Shown: piece by piece, positions 34,794-43,474 of the stretch
How positions within the stretch are numbered: position 1 is the first letter of the stretch
Layout of the letters: every line of letters starts with the position of its first letter
NCBI RefSeq assembly: GCF_002858865.1
Contig: NZ_PJRR01000021.1
Span: 1 to 64,000, forward strand
Source: Caulobacter vibrioides
GTDB taxonomy: Bacteria > Pseudomonadota > Alphaproteobacteria > Caulobacterales > Caulobacteraceae
DNA length: 64,000 nucleotides
Direction of reading: 5' to 3'
Notes under the pieces: generated by a model
What the model was told of the DNA's origin: nothing
Seen by the model: only the letters and a program-made list of their open reading frames with translations
Database searches by the model: none
Program-made: the position numbers and the translations under genes

Positions 34794-35567
34794 TTAGTCC
34801 GCGTAGCCCGGCGACTCCCGGTCCAGCTTGCGCAGGCAGCCCGGCCAGGCCAGGCCGCCGATCATGCCCATGCCCATGCCGATCTGCTTGCGGACCTCGT
34901 CCTGCGCGGCCTCGGGGGCCAGCAGCACGTTGTCGCGTCCGATCGAAAGCGCCATTACCTGCTGCGCGCATGCTCGCTCCAGGAAGAACATCCCCAACCA
35001 GCATTCGGCCGCGGTGGCGCCCACCGACAGCGTGCCGTGGTTGCGCAGCATCAGCAGCTTCTTCTGGCCAAGGTCGGCCACGATACGTTCGCGCTCCTCA
35101 AGGTTGAGCGCAATGCCTTCATAATCGTGGTAGGCGAGCTGAGGCAAGACGATTAGCGAATGTTGTGTCAGCGGCAGCAGGCCCTCCTTGTGCGCCGACA
35201 CCGCCACGCCCTGATCGCTGTGCAGGTGCATCACATAGTGGGCGTCCTCGCGCGCGGCGTGGACGGCCGAGTGGATCGTGAAACCCGCCGGATTGATGTA
35301 GTACGGCGTCTTGTCGATCACGTTGCCCTCGAGATCGACCTTCACCAGGCTCGAGGCCGTGATCTCGCCGAAGAACATCCCGTAGGGATTGATCAGGAAA
35401 TGATGCTCGGGTCCCGGAATGCGGGCCGAGATGTGGGTGAAGATCATGTCGTCCCACCCGTGCAGGGCCACGAGACGATAGAGAGCGGCGAGATCGACCC
35501 GCGCTTGCCATTCCGCTTCGCTGACCTTGCCCTTCAGGGACATCGTGGGCAGAGCACCGTCGGCCAT
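34794..35567 (-). CDS. Class II aldolase/adducin family protein
   Basis: This 257-residue protein has the fuculose-aldolase fold. Zinc-binding histidines appear in VMHLHSDQGVAVSAH and the later LMLRNHGTLSVG. WDDMIFTHISARIPG near the N-terminus is typical of the adducin-like subgroup, whose members often lack a known substrate. The start MADGALPTMS is preceded by GGGAGGCC on the minus strand. It is divergent from the DUF969 operon, with about 150 bp between starts, and ends in a strong terminator. Confidence 0.9.
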   Translation of the reverse strand: MADGALPTMSLKGKVSEAEWQARVDLAALYRLVALHGWDDMIFTHISARIPGPEHHFLINPYGMFFGEITASSLVKVDLEGNVIDKTPYYINPAGFTIHSAVHAAREDAHYVMHLHSDQGVAVSAHKEGLLPLTQHSLIVLPQLAYHDYEGIALNLEERERIVADLGQKKLLMLRNHGTLSVGATAAECWLGMFFLERACAQQVMALSIGRDNVLLAPEAAQDEVRKQIGMGMGMIGGLAWPGCLRKLDRESPGYAD

Positions 35568-35721
35568 AGGGGCCTCCCGTAGGTTATCGTTGTTGAGTTG
35601 AGAGTCGCGCCGAGGCGCCGGGTCGTCAAGCAGAACCTCGTCCATGGCGAACAGACACCGGCTTGCCAGCAGGGCCCAGCCGTCGGACGGTCCCCCCGGG
35701 GAACGAGGGGAGTCGCCGGGG

Positions 35722-36384
35722 ATGCTGACCCTGTTGGGCGTGGCGGTGATCGTGCTGGGCTTCGCCCTGCGGTTCAATCCGCTGCTGGTGGTGGTGGCCG
35801 CCGCCATGACCTCGGGCCTGGCCGCCGGCCTGGCGCCGCTCGAGGTGCTGGCCGCGTTCGGCAAGGCCTTCAACACCAACCGCTATGTCAGCGTCGCCTG
35901 GCTGGTCCTGCCCGCCATCGGCGTGCTCGAGCGCGCCGGTCTGCGCGAACAGGCGCGGCGCACGATCCAGGAGTTGCGGGCGGCGACGGCGGGACGGATC
36001 CTGCTGGCCTATCTGGCGCTGCGCCAGGTCGCCGCCGCCCTGGGCCTCACCCAGGTGGCCGGTCACGCCCAGACTGTACGCCCGCTTTTGGCGCCGATGG
36101 CCGAAGCCGCCGCCGAGCCTCTGTCCGACGACCAGCGCCAGAAGGTCCGGGCCATGAGCGCGGCGACGGACAATATCGGGCTCTTCTTCGGCGAGGACAT
36201 CTTCCTGGCGATCGGCTCGATCCTGCTGATCGTCGGCTTCCTGGACCAGAGCGGCATCACCGTCGAGCCGCTGGCCCTGTCGGTCTGGGCGATCCCGACC
36301 GCCATCGCCGCCTTCCTGATCCATGGCGCGCGGCTGTTGATGTTCGACCGCCACCTCACCCCCAAGGCGGAGGACGCGGCATGA
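35722..36384 (+). CDS. DUF969 family membrane protein
   Basis: This 220-residue protein has about five or six hydrophobic segments. The family-like core contains NTNRYVSVAWLVLPAIG and TDNIGLFFGEDIFLAIGSIL. The start is MLTLLG, preceded by GAGGGGAGTC; an upstream ATG would add 26 polar residues. It overlaps the DUF979 gene by 4 bp. DUF969 and DUF979 pair widely in bacteria and together look like the two halves of an ion-coupled carrier, but no substrate is established. Confidence 0.9.
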   Translation: MLTLLGVAVIVLGFALRFNPLLVVVAAAMTSGLAAGLAPLEVLAAFGKAFNTNRYVSVAWLVLPAIGVLERAGLREQARRTIQELRAATAGRILLAYLALRQVAAALGLTQVAGHAQTVRPLLAPMAEAAAEPLSDDQRQKVRAMSAATDNIGLFFGEDIFLAIGSILLIVGFLDQSGITVEPLALSVWAIPTAIAAFLIHGARLLMFDRHLTPKAEDAA

Positions 36385-37337
36385 TCGGCCTGCCGCTTGT
36401 CTATCTGCTGTCGGGGCTGATGTTCGCAGCCTTCGCGGTGCTGAGCGCCGGCGACCGTGAAAACCCAAAGCGTTTCGGCAACGCCGCCTTCTGGGGCCTG
36501 TTCGCCTTGAGCTTCCTGGCCGGCGACCACCTGGGCGACCTCGGTAACGGGATTCTGGTCCTGTGCCTGGCCGTCATCGCGGGGACCGGCCAGCTGGGCG
36601 TCGGAGCGCCCAAGACCACCAGTCCCGAAGACCGGGAGCGGCTGGCGACCAGCTATGGCGTAAGGCTCTACGTCCCCGCGCTGATGATCCCGGTGCTGGT
36701 CCTCGCCGGCTCCCTGACCTTCAAGCACCTGACCTTTCAAGGCGCGCATCTGGTCGATCCCAAGCAGGCGACGCTGATCGCCCTGGCCCTGGCGGCGCTG
36801 GTCGCGGCGGTCCTCTCCAAGGTGATGTTCCAGCAGCCGGCCGGCGCGCCGATCCAGGAGGGTCGCCGCCTTATGGACCTCGTCGGCTGGGCCGCCCTGC
36901 TGCCGCAGATGCTGGCGGCGCTGGGGGCGGTGTTCGCGCTGGCGGGCGTGGGCAAGTCGATCGGCGAGATCGCCGTGATGATCACGCCGGCGGACAGCCG
37001 CTTCGCCGCCGTCGCCGCCTACTGCGTCGGCATGGCCGTGTTCACAATCATGATGGGCAACGCCTTCGCCGCGTTTCCGGTGATGACCGGCGGCATCGCC
37101 CTGCCCCTGGTCATCGGCCAGTTTGGCGGCGACCCGGCCGTCGTCTGCGCCATCGGCATGCTGTCAGGCTTCTGCGGAACGCTGCTGACGCCGCTGGCGG
37201 CCAATTTCAACCTTGTGCCGGCCGCCCTGCTGCAGTTGAAGGACCGCTACGCCGTGATCCGCGCCCAGGCGCCTACGGCCGTCCTGATGCTGATCGTCAA
37301 TGTGATCCTGATGAACGCCCTGGCCTTCCACCGATGA
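36381..37337 (+). CDS. DUF979 family membrane protein
   Basis: This 318-residue protein has about nine predicted helices. Transporter-like features include the helix pair LGDLGNGILVLCLAVIAG, the segment GNAFAAFPVMTGGIALPLVI and the C-terminal LLTPLAANFNLVPAALLQLK. It is translationally coupled (ATGA) to DUF969 upstream and DUF2891 downstream. The proteins probably form one membrane complex; this is inferred from conserved pairing and overlap. Confidence 0.9.
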   Translation: MIGLPLVYLLSGLMFAAFAVLSAGDRENPKRFGNAAFWGLFALSFLAGDHLGDLGNGILVLCLAVIAGTGQLGVGAPKTTSPEDRERLATSYGVRLYVPALMIPVLVLAGSLTFKHLTFQGAHLVDPKQATLIALALAALVAAVLSKVMFQQPAGAPIQEGRRLMDLVGWAALLPQMLAALGAVFALAGVGKSIGEIAVMITPADSRFAAVAAYCVGMAVFTIMMGNAFAAFPVMTGGIALPLVIGQFGGDPAVVCAIGMLSGFCGTLLTPLAANFNLVPAALLQLKDRYAVIRAQAPTAVLMLIVNVILMNALAFHR

Positions 37338-38329
37338 GCCTCGCCCGCTCCACCGCCTCGCGCTTCGCCAAGATCGCGCTGGGCCACCTGACCCGCGAGT
37401 ATCCCAACAAGCTGGACCACGTGATGGGCGGTCCCGACGACGTCCGCTCGCCGCGTGATCTGCACCCCATCTTCTACGGCAGCTTCGACTGGCACTCTTG
37501 CGTGCATGGCTACTGGCTGCTGGCCACCCTGCTGCGCCTGCGCCCCGAAATGTCCGAGGCGCCGACCATCATCGCCCTGTTCGACGACGCCTTCACGCAG
37601 GAGAAGGTCGCCGGCGAGGTCGCCTATCTGGCGCGCCCGGAGAGCCGGGGGTTCGAACGTCCCTACGGCTGGGCCTGGAGCCTGATGCTGCAGGCCGAGC
37701 TCCTGCGGCACGACCGGCCCTGGGCCCAGACCCATGCGCCTCTGGCCCTGGCGTTCAAGCAAAGGTTCGAGGCCTTCCTGCCGATCGCCGACTATCCGGT
37801 CCGCGCCGGAACCCACTACAACACCGCCTTCGCGCTGGCCCTGGCCTATGAGTTCGCCGAAATGACCGGCGATCAGGCGTTCTTCGACCTGCTGCAGAAC
37901 CGGGCGCTGGTCTGGTACGGCCAAGACGCCGACTGCCAGGCCTGGGAACCGTCCGGTGACGACTTCCTCTCCCCCGCGCTCATGGAAGCCGAGGCCATGC
38001 GTCGCCTGCTCCCGCGCGAGCGGTTTGATCTGTGGTTTCCCCGCTTCCTGCCCAGCCTGGCCGACAAGCAGCCGGCGACCTTGTTCACGCCCGCGCGAGT
38101 CAGCGACCGCACCGACGGCAAGATCGCGCATCTGGATGGCCTCAACCTCTCGCGCGCCTGGTGCTGGCGTCTGCTGGCGGGATCGATGTCCGAACACGAT
38201 CCGGCCCAGGCCCACGCGGTGAACGCGGCGATGAGCCATCTGGCGGCGGCCGTGCCCCACCTCGCCGGCGACTATATGGGCGAGCACTGGCTGGCCACCT
38301 TCGCCCTGCTGGCGCTCGAGAACGGCTAA
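37334..38329 (+). CDS. DUF2891 family protein
   Basis: This 331-residue soluble protein has no signal peptide. It is helical and rich in Trp/His (SFDWHSCVHGYWLLATLLRL, YGWAWSLMLQAELLRH, GTHYNTAFALALAYEFAE, MGEHWLATFALLALENG), suggesting an (alpha/alpha) toroid like glycoside-processing enzymes. Family function is unknown. It is the last gene of the three-gene coupled operon, so it may process what the DUF969/979 carrier brings in. Confidence 0.9.
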   Translation: MSLARSTASRFAKIALGHLTREYPNKLDHVMGGPDDVRSPRDLHPIFYGSFDWHSCVHGYWLLATLLRLRPEMSEAPTIIALFDDAFTQEKVAGEVAYLARPESRGFERPYGWAWSLMLQAELLRHDRPWAQTHAPLALAFKQRFEAFLPIADYPVRAGTHYNTAFALALAYEFAEMTGDQAFFDLLQNRALVWYGQDADCQAWEPSGDDFLSPALMEAEAMRRLLPRERFDLWFPRFLPSLADKQPATLFTPARVSDRTDGKIAHLDGLNLSRAWCWRLLAGSMSEHDPAQAHAVNAAMSHLAAAVPHLAGDYMGEHWLATFALLALENG

Positions 38330-38380
38330 GGCGGTCTTCAGGCCTGAGGATCGGGCCCAAGCGCATCGTCACGATGCGGA

Positions 38381-38399
38381 CTTTACAGTCTTTGACAAT
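38381..38399 (+). repeat. 19-bp upstream repeat, copy 1
   Basis: CTTTACAGTCTTTGACAAT lies about 80 bp upstream of the 64-residue gene. It recurs with one mismatch at 38706. It reads as two half-sites, CTTTACA and CTTTGACA, and the second includes TTGACA, a match to a -35 element. It is either a shared promoter or a tandem operator. Confidence 0.6.
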
Positions 38400-38478
38400 G
38401 AAATCGGACGGTCGCGCGTTAAGGACGTTTTCGCGCCCCGCCCGAAGGGCGCTATTCCAGTCCCGGGAGCCCGACGTT

Positions 38479-38673
38479 ATGTCAGACGCCGCGCAATGCC
38501 AGCGTATTGAAATCGCCCTTGTTTCCGAGGGCTGGATCGTCACCGAGGGCGGACGTTTGGCAGGTCGCTTCGCCACCGTCGAGACCGCCTACGAGCAGGC
38601 GCTGGCCATTTGCGGCGATCTCTTCGAGCAAGGCGTCTCGTCGCGGGTGTACGAACTGCCGCGCGCAGCCTGA
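38479..38673 (+). CDS. Small hypothetical protein, 64 residues
   Basis: This is a short soluble protein beginning MSDAAQCQRIEIALVSEGWI, with alternating strand/helix character and no recognised domain. A CGGGAG sequence 11 bp upstream could be the ribosome binding site. It is preceded by a 19-bp repeat that is also found upstream of the next tiny gene, which suggests co-regulation. Confidence 0.7.
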   Translation: MSDAAQCQRIEIALVSEGWIVTEGGRLAGRFATVETAYEQALAICGDLFEQGVSSRVYELPRAA

Positions 38674-38705
38674 GAACGCTCTGAACTTCTGAAGCACAGC
38701 CGTCA

Positions 38706-38724
38706 CTTTACAATCTTTGACAAT
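38706..38724 (+). repeat. 19-bp upstream repeat, copy 2
   Basis: CTTTACAATCTTTGACAAT lies 75 bp upstream of the 38-residue gene and differs from the copy at 38381 at one base. TTGACA is at 38718-38723; no convincing -10 element follows at the usual distance. Confidence 0.6.
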
Positions 38725-38799
38725 CCGACGTGGCCTTTAGGTTTACCTTGCGACTCGGGGACTGATTTGCCGCCGGGGGGCGGCCAGCCGGAGCCGGGT

Positions 38800-38916
38800 A
38801 TGGCCCAGACTACGCGTAACCACCTGCGGACCGAGGTTCGCACCTTCCTGATCGTCAGCGCCGGAGCCTTCGCTCTGGGTTTGGCCCTCGGGTTCGTGCT
38901 GATGGGCCTCTACTAA
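38800..38916 (+). CDS. Tiny single-pass membrane protein, 38 residues
   Basis: An ATG at 38800 opens a 38-codon frame (MAQTTRNHLRTEVRTFLIVS then a hydrophobic helix AGAFALGLALGFVLMGLY) ending at TAA 38914-38916. The polar, basic N-terminus followed by one transmembrane helix predicts a small inner-membrane protein with the N-terminus in the cytoplasm. The stop codon lies at the edge of an AGAGC-family palindrome. GGAGCCGGGT precedes the start. No family is recognised; the shared upstream repeat supports a real gene. Confidence 0.65.
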   Translation: MAQTTRNHLRTEVRTFLIVSAGAFALGLALGFVLMGLY

Positions 38917-38965
38917 AGCCCTTTCCGATCTGACTGACTTAATCAGATCGAATAAAAGGGCTCTG
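38914..38965. repeat. Intergenic palindrome, AGAGC family, copy C1 (second unit degenerate)
   Basis: The left arm starts TAAAGCCCTTTCCGATCTGA and the right arm ends TAAAAGGGCTCT, matching copy B1 closely. A degenerate or truncated second unit (TTAGAGCGCTTTCCGAGCGG) follows at 38978-38997, before the smpB end. The first TAA is the stop codon of the 38-residue gene. Confidence 0.85.
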
Positions 38966-39016
38966 TTTCCAGACGCTTAGAGCGCTTTCCGAGCGGTTTA
39001 GCCGCGCGCACTTCGC

Positions 39017-39475
39017 TCAGTCGCCGCGATCGCCCTTCATCAGGCGGGCCTTGTCGCGCTGCCAGTCGCGTTCGGCGGCGGTGTCGCGCTTGTCGTGCAG
39101 TTTCTTGCCCTTGGCGAGACCGACTTCCAGCTTCGCCAGCCCCTTGTCGTTCCAATAGAGCTTGATCGGCACCAGGGTGCGCCCCTCGCGCTGAACCGCG
39201 CCGATCAGCTTGTCGATCTGGCGGCGATGCAGCAGCAGCTTCCGGTGACGACGCGGTTCGTGGTTGAACCGGTTGGCGTGGCCGTAGGGCGGAATGTCGG
39301 CGTTGATCAGCACGATCTCACGCCCTTCGACCGAGGCGTACGATTCAGCGATGTTCGCCCGGCCGGTCCGCAGGCTCTTCACCTCGGTGCCGGTCAGCAT
39401 GATGCCGGCCTCGAACGTCTCCTCGATGAAGTAGTCGAAGCGCGCGCGCCGATTTTCCGCGATCGGCTTGGACAT
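39017..39475 (-). CDS. smpB: SsrA-binding protein SmpB
   Basis: This 152-residue partner of tmRNA in trans-translation shows the family signature: [41 protein letters not shown] and the [13 protein letters not shown] motif. The basic C-terminal tail ([20 protein letters not shown]) mimics mRNA in the decoding centre. The start overlaps the dapA stop by 1 bp (TGATG), so dapA and smpB form an operon. No ssrA gene is in the window. Confidence 0.97.
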
Positions 39476-40359
39476 CAGAGCAGACCAGCCTCGCGCATGG
39501 CCTCAAGGATCGCGGGGCGCACCCCTTCGGCGCAGGCCGTGATCGGCAGGCGCACATCTTCCGTGCACAGGCCCAGTTGCGCCATGGCGAACTTGGTCGG
39601 GGCGGGCGAGGAATCCAGGAACAGGGCCTTGTGCAGGCGCACCAGGCGATCCTGCCAGTAGAGACCCTTCTCCCATTCGCCCTGCATGCAAGCGTTCATG
39701 AAGGCCGAGCAGGCGTCCGGCGCGACGTTGGACGTCACCGAGATCACACCGTGGCCGCCATGAGCCATGTAGCCGAGCGCGGTCGGATCATCGCCCGACA
39801 GCATCACCCATTCGGGGCCGCACATCAGGCGCTGGAAGCTGATGCGGGTCAGGTCGCCCGTGGCGTCCTTGATCCCGACGATGTTCGGCAGCTTGGCGAG
39901 ACGCTCAAGGGTGTCGTTGCTGATGTCGACGCCGGTCCGGCCCGGCACGTTGTAAACAAAGATCGGCAGCTCCACGGCGTCGTTGATCGCCTTGTAGTGC
40001 TGATACATGCCCTCCTGGCTGGGGCGGTTGTAGTAGGGCGTCACCACCAGACAGGCGTCGGCGCCGACGGTCTTGGCGTGACGGGCCAGTTCGATGGCTT
40101 CGTCCGTCGAATTGCTGCCCGCCCCCGCGATCACGGGGACGCGGCCGGCCGTGGTCTTCACGCACAGCTCGACGACGCGGCGGTGCTCCTCATGCGACAG
40201 GGTCGAGGTCTCGCCCGTCGTGCCCACCGGCACCAGACCATGCACACCGCCGGCGATCTGGCGCTCGACCAGCGCCACGAACGCTTTTTCGTCCACCTCA
40301 CCGTCCCGGAACGGCGTGACGAGGGCCGGAATGACGCCCTTGAAGTGAGACTGGACCAT
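39475..40359 (-). CDS. dapA: 4-Hydroxy-tetrahydrodipicolinate synthase
   Basis: This 294-residue aldolase condenses pyruvate with aspartate semialdehyde in lysine and diaminopimelate synthesis. The Schiff-base Lys is in GIKDATGD, the proton-relay Tyr in YNVPGRTG and the Thr pair in VGTTGE. The start [17 protein letters not shown] matches the family; an in-frame ATG 21 codons earlier falls inside a leader hairpin. A structured 5' region (40395-40449) precedes it. smpB follows with a 1-bp overlap. Confidence 0.96.
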
Positions 40360-40394
40360 GACTTGCAAATTGCCGTGAAGATGAAGCCGCATGT

Positions 40395-40449
40395 GTTGCG
40401 GCGGGACGATGGGGGCGGACAATATGTCCCTGCCCCGTCGTCCCGCAAC
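40395..40449. promoter_or_regulatory. Long hairpin in the dapA leader / dapA-slt intergenic region
   Basis: An outer inverted repeat (GTTGCGGCGGGACGATGGG against CCCCGTCGTCCCGCAAC) encloses an inner perfect GGACA-ATA-TGTCC. On the minus strand it lies 36-90 nt upstream of the dapA start. There is no T-run, so it is not a simple terminator; it could be a protein operator or an mRNA leader structure. Confidence 0.55.
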
Positions 40450-40612
40450 CGGCTCTCGGTACGGATCAAAGGGGCAGGTGCGATTTGATGGGCCAAGCCT
40501 TCCGGGTCAAGCCCGCGAGCGGACTTTAGAAACCTATTGGGGCCTGAATCGTCGCATAGGGCTAACGGACGAATTCGAGTAAGAGGTCCGAAAGGGCCGT
40601 AAGGAGAGCGTT

Positions 40613-42712
40613 TTGGTTTCAGGAATGCGTCGCTGGCTGCTCGGGGGAGCTTGCATCGTGACCGTGGTCGGGGCCGCTGACGCCCAGACAACGACGGCCT
40701 ACGCCTCCGCACAGACCGCGCCCAGCCTGATCACCACGCCCCCGACCGCCGTCACCACCGCGCTCAGCGACACCGACTCGGCCAACCTGCAGACCGCCCT
40801 GGCCGCCGCCAAGCGCGGCGACGTCTCCGGCGCGCGCATGGCCATGGACAGCCTGCAGGACCCCGTCGCCAAGAAGATCGCGCAGTGGCAGCTGGTCGAC
40901 AGCAACGCCGAGGCGCTGAGCTTCTTCGAGCTGGACGCCGCGCGACGCGATCTGTCCGGCTGGCCGCGCAGCGCCCGCCGCGACGCCGCCGCCGAAAGGG
41001 CGCTGTCGACCTCGGGTCTTGATCCTGCGCGGATGATCGCCTGGTTCGGCGGCGCCGAGCCGGCCACGGCCGAAGGCGCCATGGCCCTGGCCGGGGCCTA
41101 TCAGGCCATCGGCCAGAACCCGCAGGCCACCGACCTGATCCGCCGCACCTTCCGCGACATGGTGTTCGAGGCCGACACCCAGCGCAGCATGATCGCCCGC
41201 TTCGGCGCGATGCTGACGCCGGACGACTATGTCCGCCGCGCCGACATCCTGCTGTATGGCCAGCAAGGCCCCGCCGCGCGCGAGATGGTCGCCATGCTGT
41301 CGGACACCCATCAGGCCGCCGCCCGCGTGCGCATGGCCTATCGCGCCAATTCCGCCAGCGCCAACGACCTCTACAACAATCTGACGCCCGATCTGCAGGA
41401 CTCGCCCGGCGTCGTGTTCGAGCGCGCCGCCTATCTGCGCCGCAAGGGCATGGACACCCTGGCCCTGCCAATGGTGGCCAACTTCCCCGCACCGCCGACC
41501 GAGGAAGCCTCGACCGCGATCTGGAGAGAGCGCAAGCTACTGATCGTCGGCGCGCTGAAGGCCGGCGACAGCCGCGGCGCCTATGCGGCGGCCTACAATA
41601 CCCGGGCGCTCGCCCCGGCCGACGTTGCTGAGTCGGAGTTCTATGCCGGCTGGATCGCCCTGACCCGCCTGCGCGACGCCGACGCCGCCGCCGGCCACTT
41701 CGCGCAGATCGCTGCGGTCGGCGCCTCGCCGATCACCCGGGGCCGGGCGCTCTACTGGCAAGGTCGCGCGGCCGAAGCGCAGGGCGACCCGATCGCCGCC
41801 CAGGCCTTCTATGCCGAGGGCGCGCGGCACATCACCACCTTCTACGGCCAGCTCGCTGCGGAAAAGGCCGGTGTGCGCGAGATACGGCTCGAGCGCGATC
41901 CGGTCATCACCCAGGCCGACCGCGCCCGCTTCTATGGGCGTGAGCAGGTCCGGGCCGCACGGATGCTGGCCGACATCGGAGCGCGGGACCTCTTCCGCAG
42001 CCTCGTGCTCTATATCGACGACACCCTGCCTAACGCCGAGGAGACCGCACTGCTGGTCGACATGGCGCGCGGCTATGGCGACCAGGACCTGGCGATGCGC
42101 GCGATCCGCACCGCCGCCCAGCGCGGGTACATCCTGGCCGAACGCGGCTACCCGCTGCTAGACCACCACTTCACGCCCCGCCCCGGCGCGGCGGAGACGG
42201 CCTTCGTCTATTCGATCTCGCGCCAGGAGAGCAATTTCGACCCCGCTGCGCGCTCAAGCGTGGGCGCGCGCGGCATGATGCAGCTGATGCCGGCTACGGC
42301 CTCGCTGGTGGCGCGTAAGCTGGGCGAGCCGCACTCGATCGATCGCCTGGGCGACGCCTCGTACAACATGCGCCTGGGCTCGGTGTACCTGGGCGACATG
42401 ATCAACACCTTCAGCGGCTCGTACATCATGGCCGCCGCGGCCTACAACGCCGGTCCCGGACGTCCTGCTCAATGGGCGGGTCATTGCGGCGACCCGCGCG
42501 GCGCCTCCACCGATCCGCTGGACTTCATCGAGTGCATCCCGTTCTCGGAGACCCGCAACTACGTGATGCGGACACTGGAGACGACGATGGTCTATCGTGC
42601 GCGCCTCAACGGCGGCGTCACGCCGCTCACCCTGTCCTCGGAGCTGAAGCGCGGCGGCTATGTCTACACGCCGGCGGTTGCCTCGGCCGAGACGGCCAGC
42701 GCTCAGCCTTAA
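40613..42712 (+). CDS. Soluble lytic murein transglycosylase
   Basis: This 699-residue exported enzyme cleaves peptidoglycan glycan strands with 1,6-anhydro product formation. The signal peptide runs MRRWLLGGACIVTVVGAADAQ. The long helical, TPR-like superhelix spans about 50-510. The SLT catalytic domain has catalytic Glu539 in SISRQESNFDP, followed by GARGMMQLMPATA and AAAYNAGPGRPAQW. I chose the TTG start because AAGGAG lies 6 nt before it; the ATG four codons later is too far away. It is divergent from dapA. Confidence 0.93.
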   Translation: MVSGMRRWLLGGACIVTVVGAADAQTTTAYASAQTAPSLITTPPTAVTTALSDTDSANLQTALAAAKRGDVSGARMAMDSLQDPVAKKIAQWQLVDSNAEALSFFELDAARRDLSGWPRSARRDAAAERALSTSGLDPARMIAWFGGAEPATAEGAMALAGAYQAIGQNPQATDLIRRTFRDMVFEADTQRSMIARFGAMLTPDDYVRRADILLYGQQGPAAREMVAMLSDTHQAAARVRMAYRANSASANDLYNNLTPDLQDSPGVVFERAAYLRRKGMDTLALPMVANFPAPPTEEASTAIWRERKLLIVGALKAGDSRGAYAAAYNTRALAPADVAESEFYAGWIALTRLRDADAAAGHFAQIAAVGASPITRGRALYWQGRAAEAQGDPIAAQAFYAEGARHITTFYGQLAAEKAGVREIRLERDPVITQADRARFYGREQVRAARMLADIGARDLFRSLVLYIDDTLPNAEETALLVDMARGYGDQDLAMRAIRTAAQRGYILAERGYPLLDHHFTPRPGAAETAFVYSISRQESNFDPAARSSVGARGMMQLMPATASLVARKLGEPHSIDRLGDASYNMRLGSVYLGDMINTFSGSYIMAAAAYNAGPGRPAQWAGHCGDPRGASTDPLDFIECIPFSETRNYVMRTLETTMVYRARLNGGVTPLTLSSELKRGGYVYTPAVASAETASAQP

Positions 42713-42715
42713 GCG

Positions 42716-43474
42716 TCAAGCGCGGCGGCGGGCCGCCAGGACGGGTCCCGCCTCGGTGTCGATCAGGACGCCGTCCAGCCCGAACACCTCGGCAAGGACG
42801 GCGCGCGACAACGCGTCTCTCGGCGGCGCGTCGGCCACGATGCGTCCGCCTGAGACGACCACGACCCGGTCGCAGCTGCGCGCGGCCAGACTAAGATCGT
42901 GCAGCGTCACCACCACCGCGCCGCCGCGCTGAGCCTCGCTACGCAGCAGGTCGAGCGTGAGCAGTTGGGCGTCAGGATCAAGGCCAGCCACGGGCTCATC
43001 GGCCACCAGCAGCGGCGCCCTGGTCGCCAGCAGCCGCGCCAGCAGCACCCTGGCCCGCTCGCCGCCCGACATGTCCAGCACCCCGCGATCGGCGAGATCG
43101 GCGGCCCCGACCCGCTGCAGGCAGTCCAGCGCCACAGCGTCGGCCTCGGCGTCCGGCAGGTCGCTGGCGCCCAGCGCGGCCACCATGCGGGCCGGCACGT
43201 TCCAGGCCACACGGCGCTCCTGCGGCATGTAGCCCACAAGCCTGGCGCGCGGGGCGGGCGCCAGGTCAGCCACCGCCAGTCCCGAAAGATGCGCCTCTCC
43301 CGACCCAGCGGGCAGCAGTCCCAGCCCGGCGCGCAACAGGCTGGTCTTGCCCGCGCCATTGGGGCCGACCACGCCGACCACTTCCCCGGCCGAGACCGAC
43401 AGCGAAGCGGCTTGCAGGACGGTCTTGCGCCCTTGCCGCGCCGACAGGTCCTTCAGGGTCCACAGCGCGCTCAT
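42716..43474 (-). CDS. ABC transporter ATP-binding protein (iron-siderophore/cobalamin/haem type)
   Basis: This 252-residue ATPase has Walker A GPNGAGKTS (37-45), signature MSGGERARVLLARLL, Walker B LLVADEPVAGLD and switch His in VTLHDLSLA. The sequence fits the FecE/BtuD/HmuV class. It overlaps the FecCD-type permease gene by 4 bp (ATGA) and is the last gene of the importer operon. The transported metal chelate is not identifiable from sequence. Confidence 0.93.
   Translation of the reverse strand: MSALWTLKDLSARQGRKTVLQAASLSVSAGEVVGVVGPNGAGKTSLLRAGLGLLPAGSGEAHLSGLAVADLAPAPRARLVGYMPQERRVAWNVPARMVAALGASDLPDAEADAVALDCLQRVGAADLADRGVLDMSGGERARVLLARLLATRAPLLVADEPVAGLDPDAQLLTLDLLRSEAQRGGAVVVTLHDLSLAARSCDRVVVVSGGRIVADAPPRDALSRAVLAEVFGLDGVLIDTEAGPVLAARRRA

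Noticed and set aside
38978-38997. Separate full palindrome after copy C1
   Set aside because: Only one AGAGCGCTTTCC arm is present; no matching right arm is found before smpB, so it is described as degenerate.
38914-39016. tmRNA (ssrA) next to smpB
   Set aside because: The gap is only about 100 bp and consists of the palindrome; no tRNA-like ends or tag-peptide frame are present.
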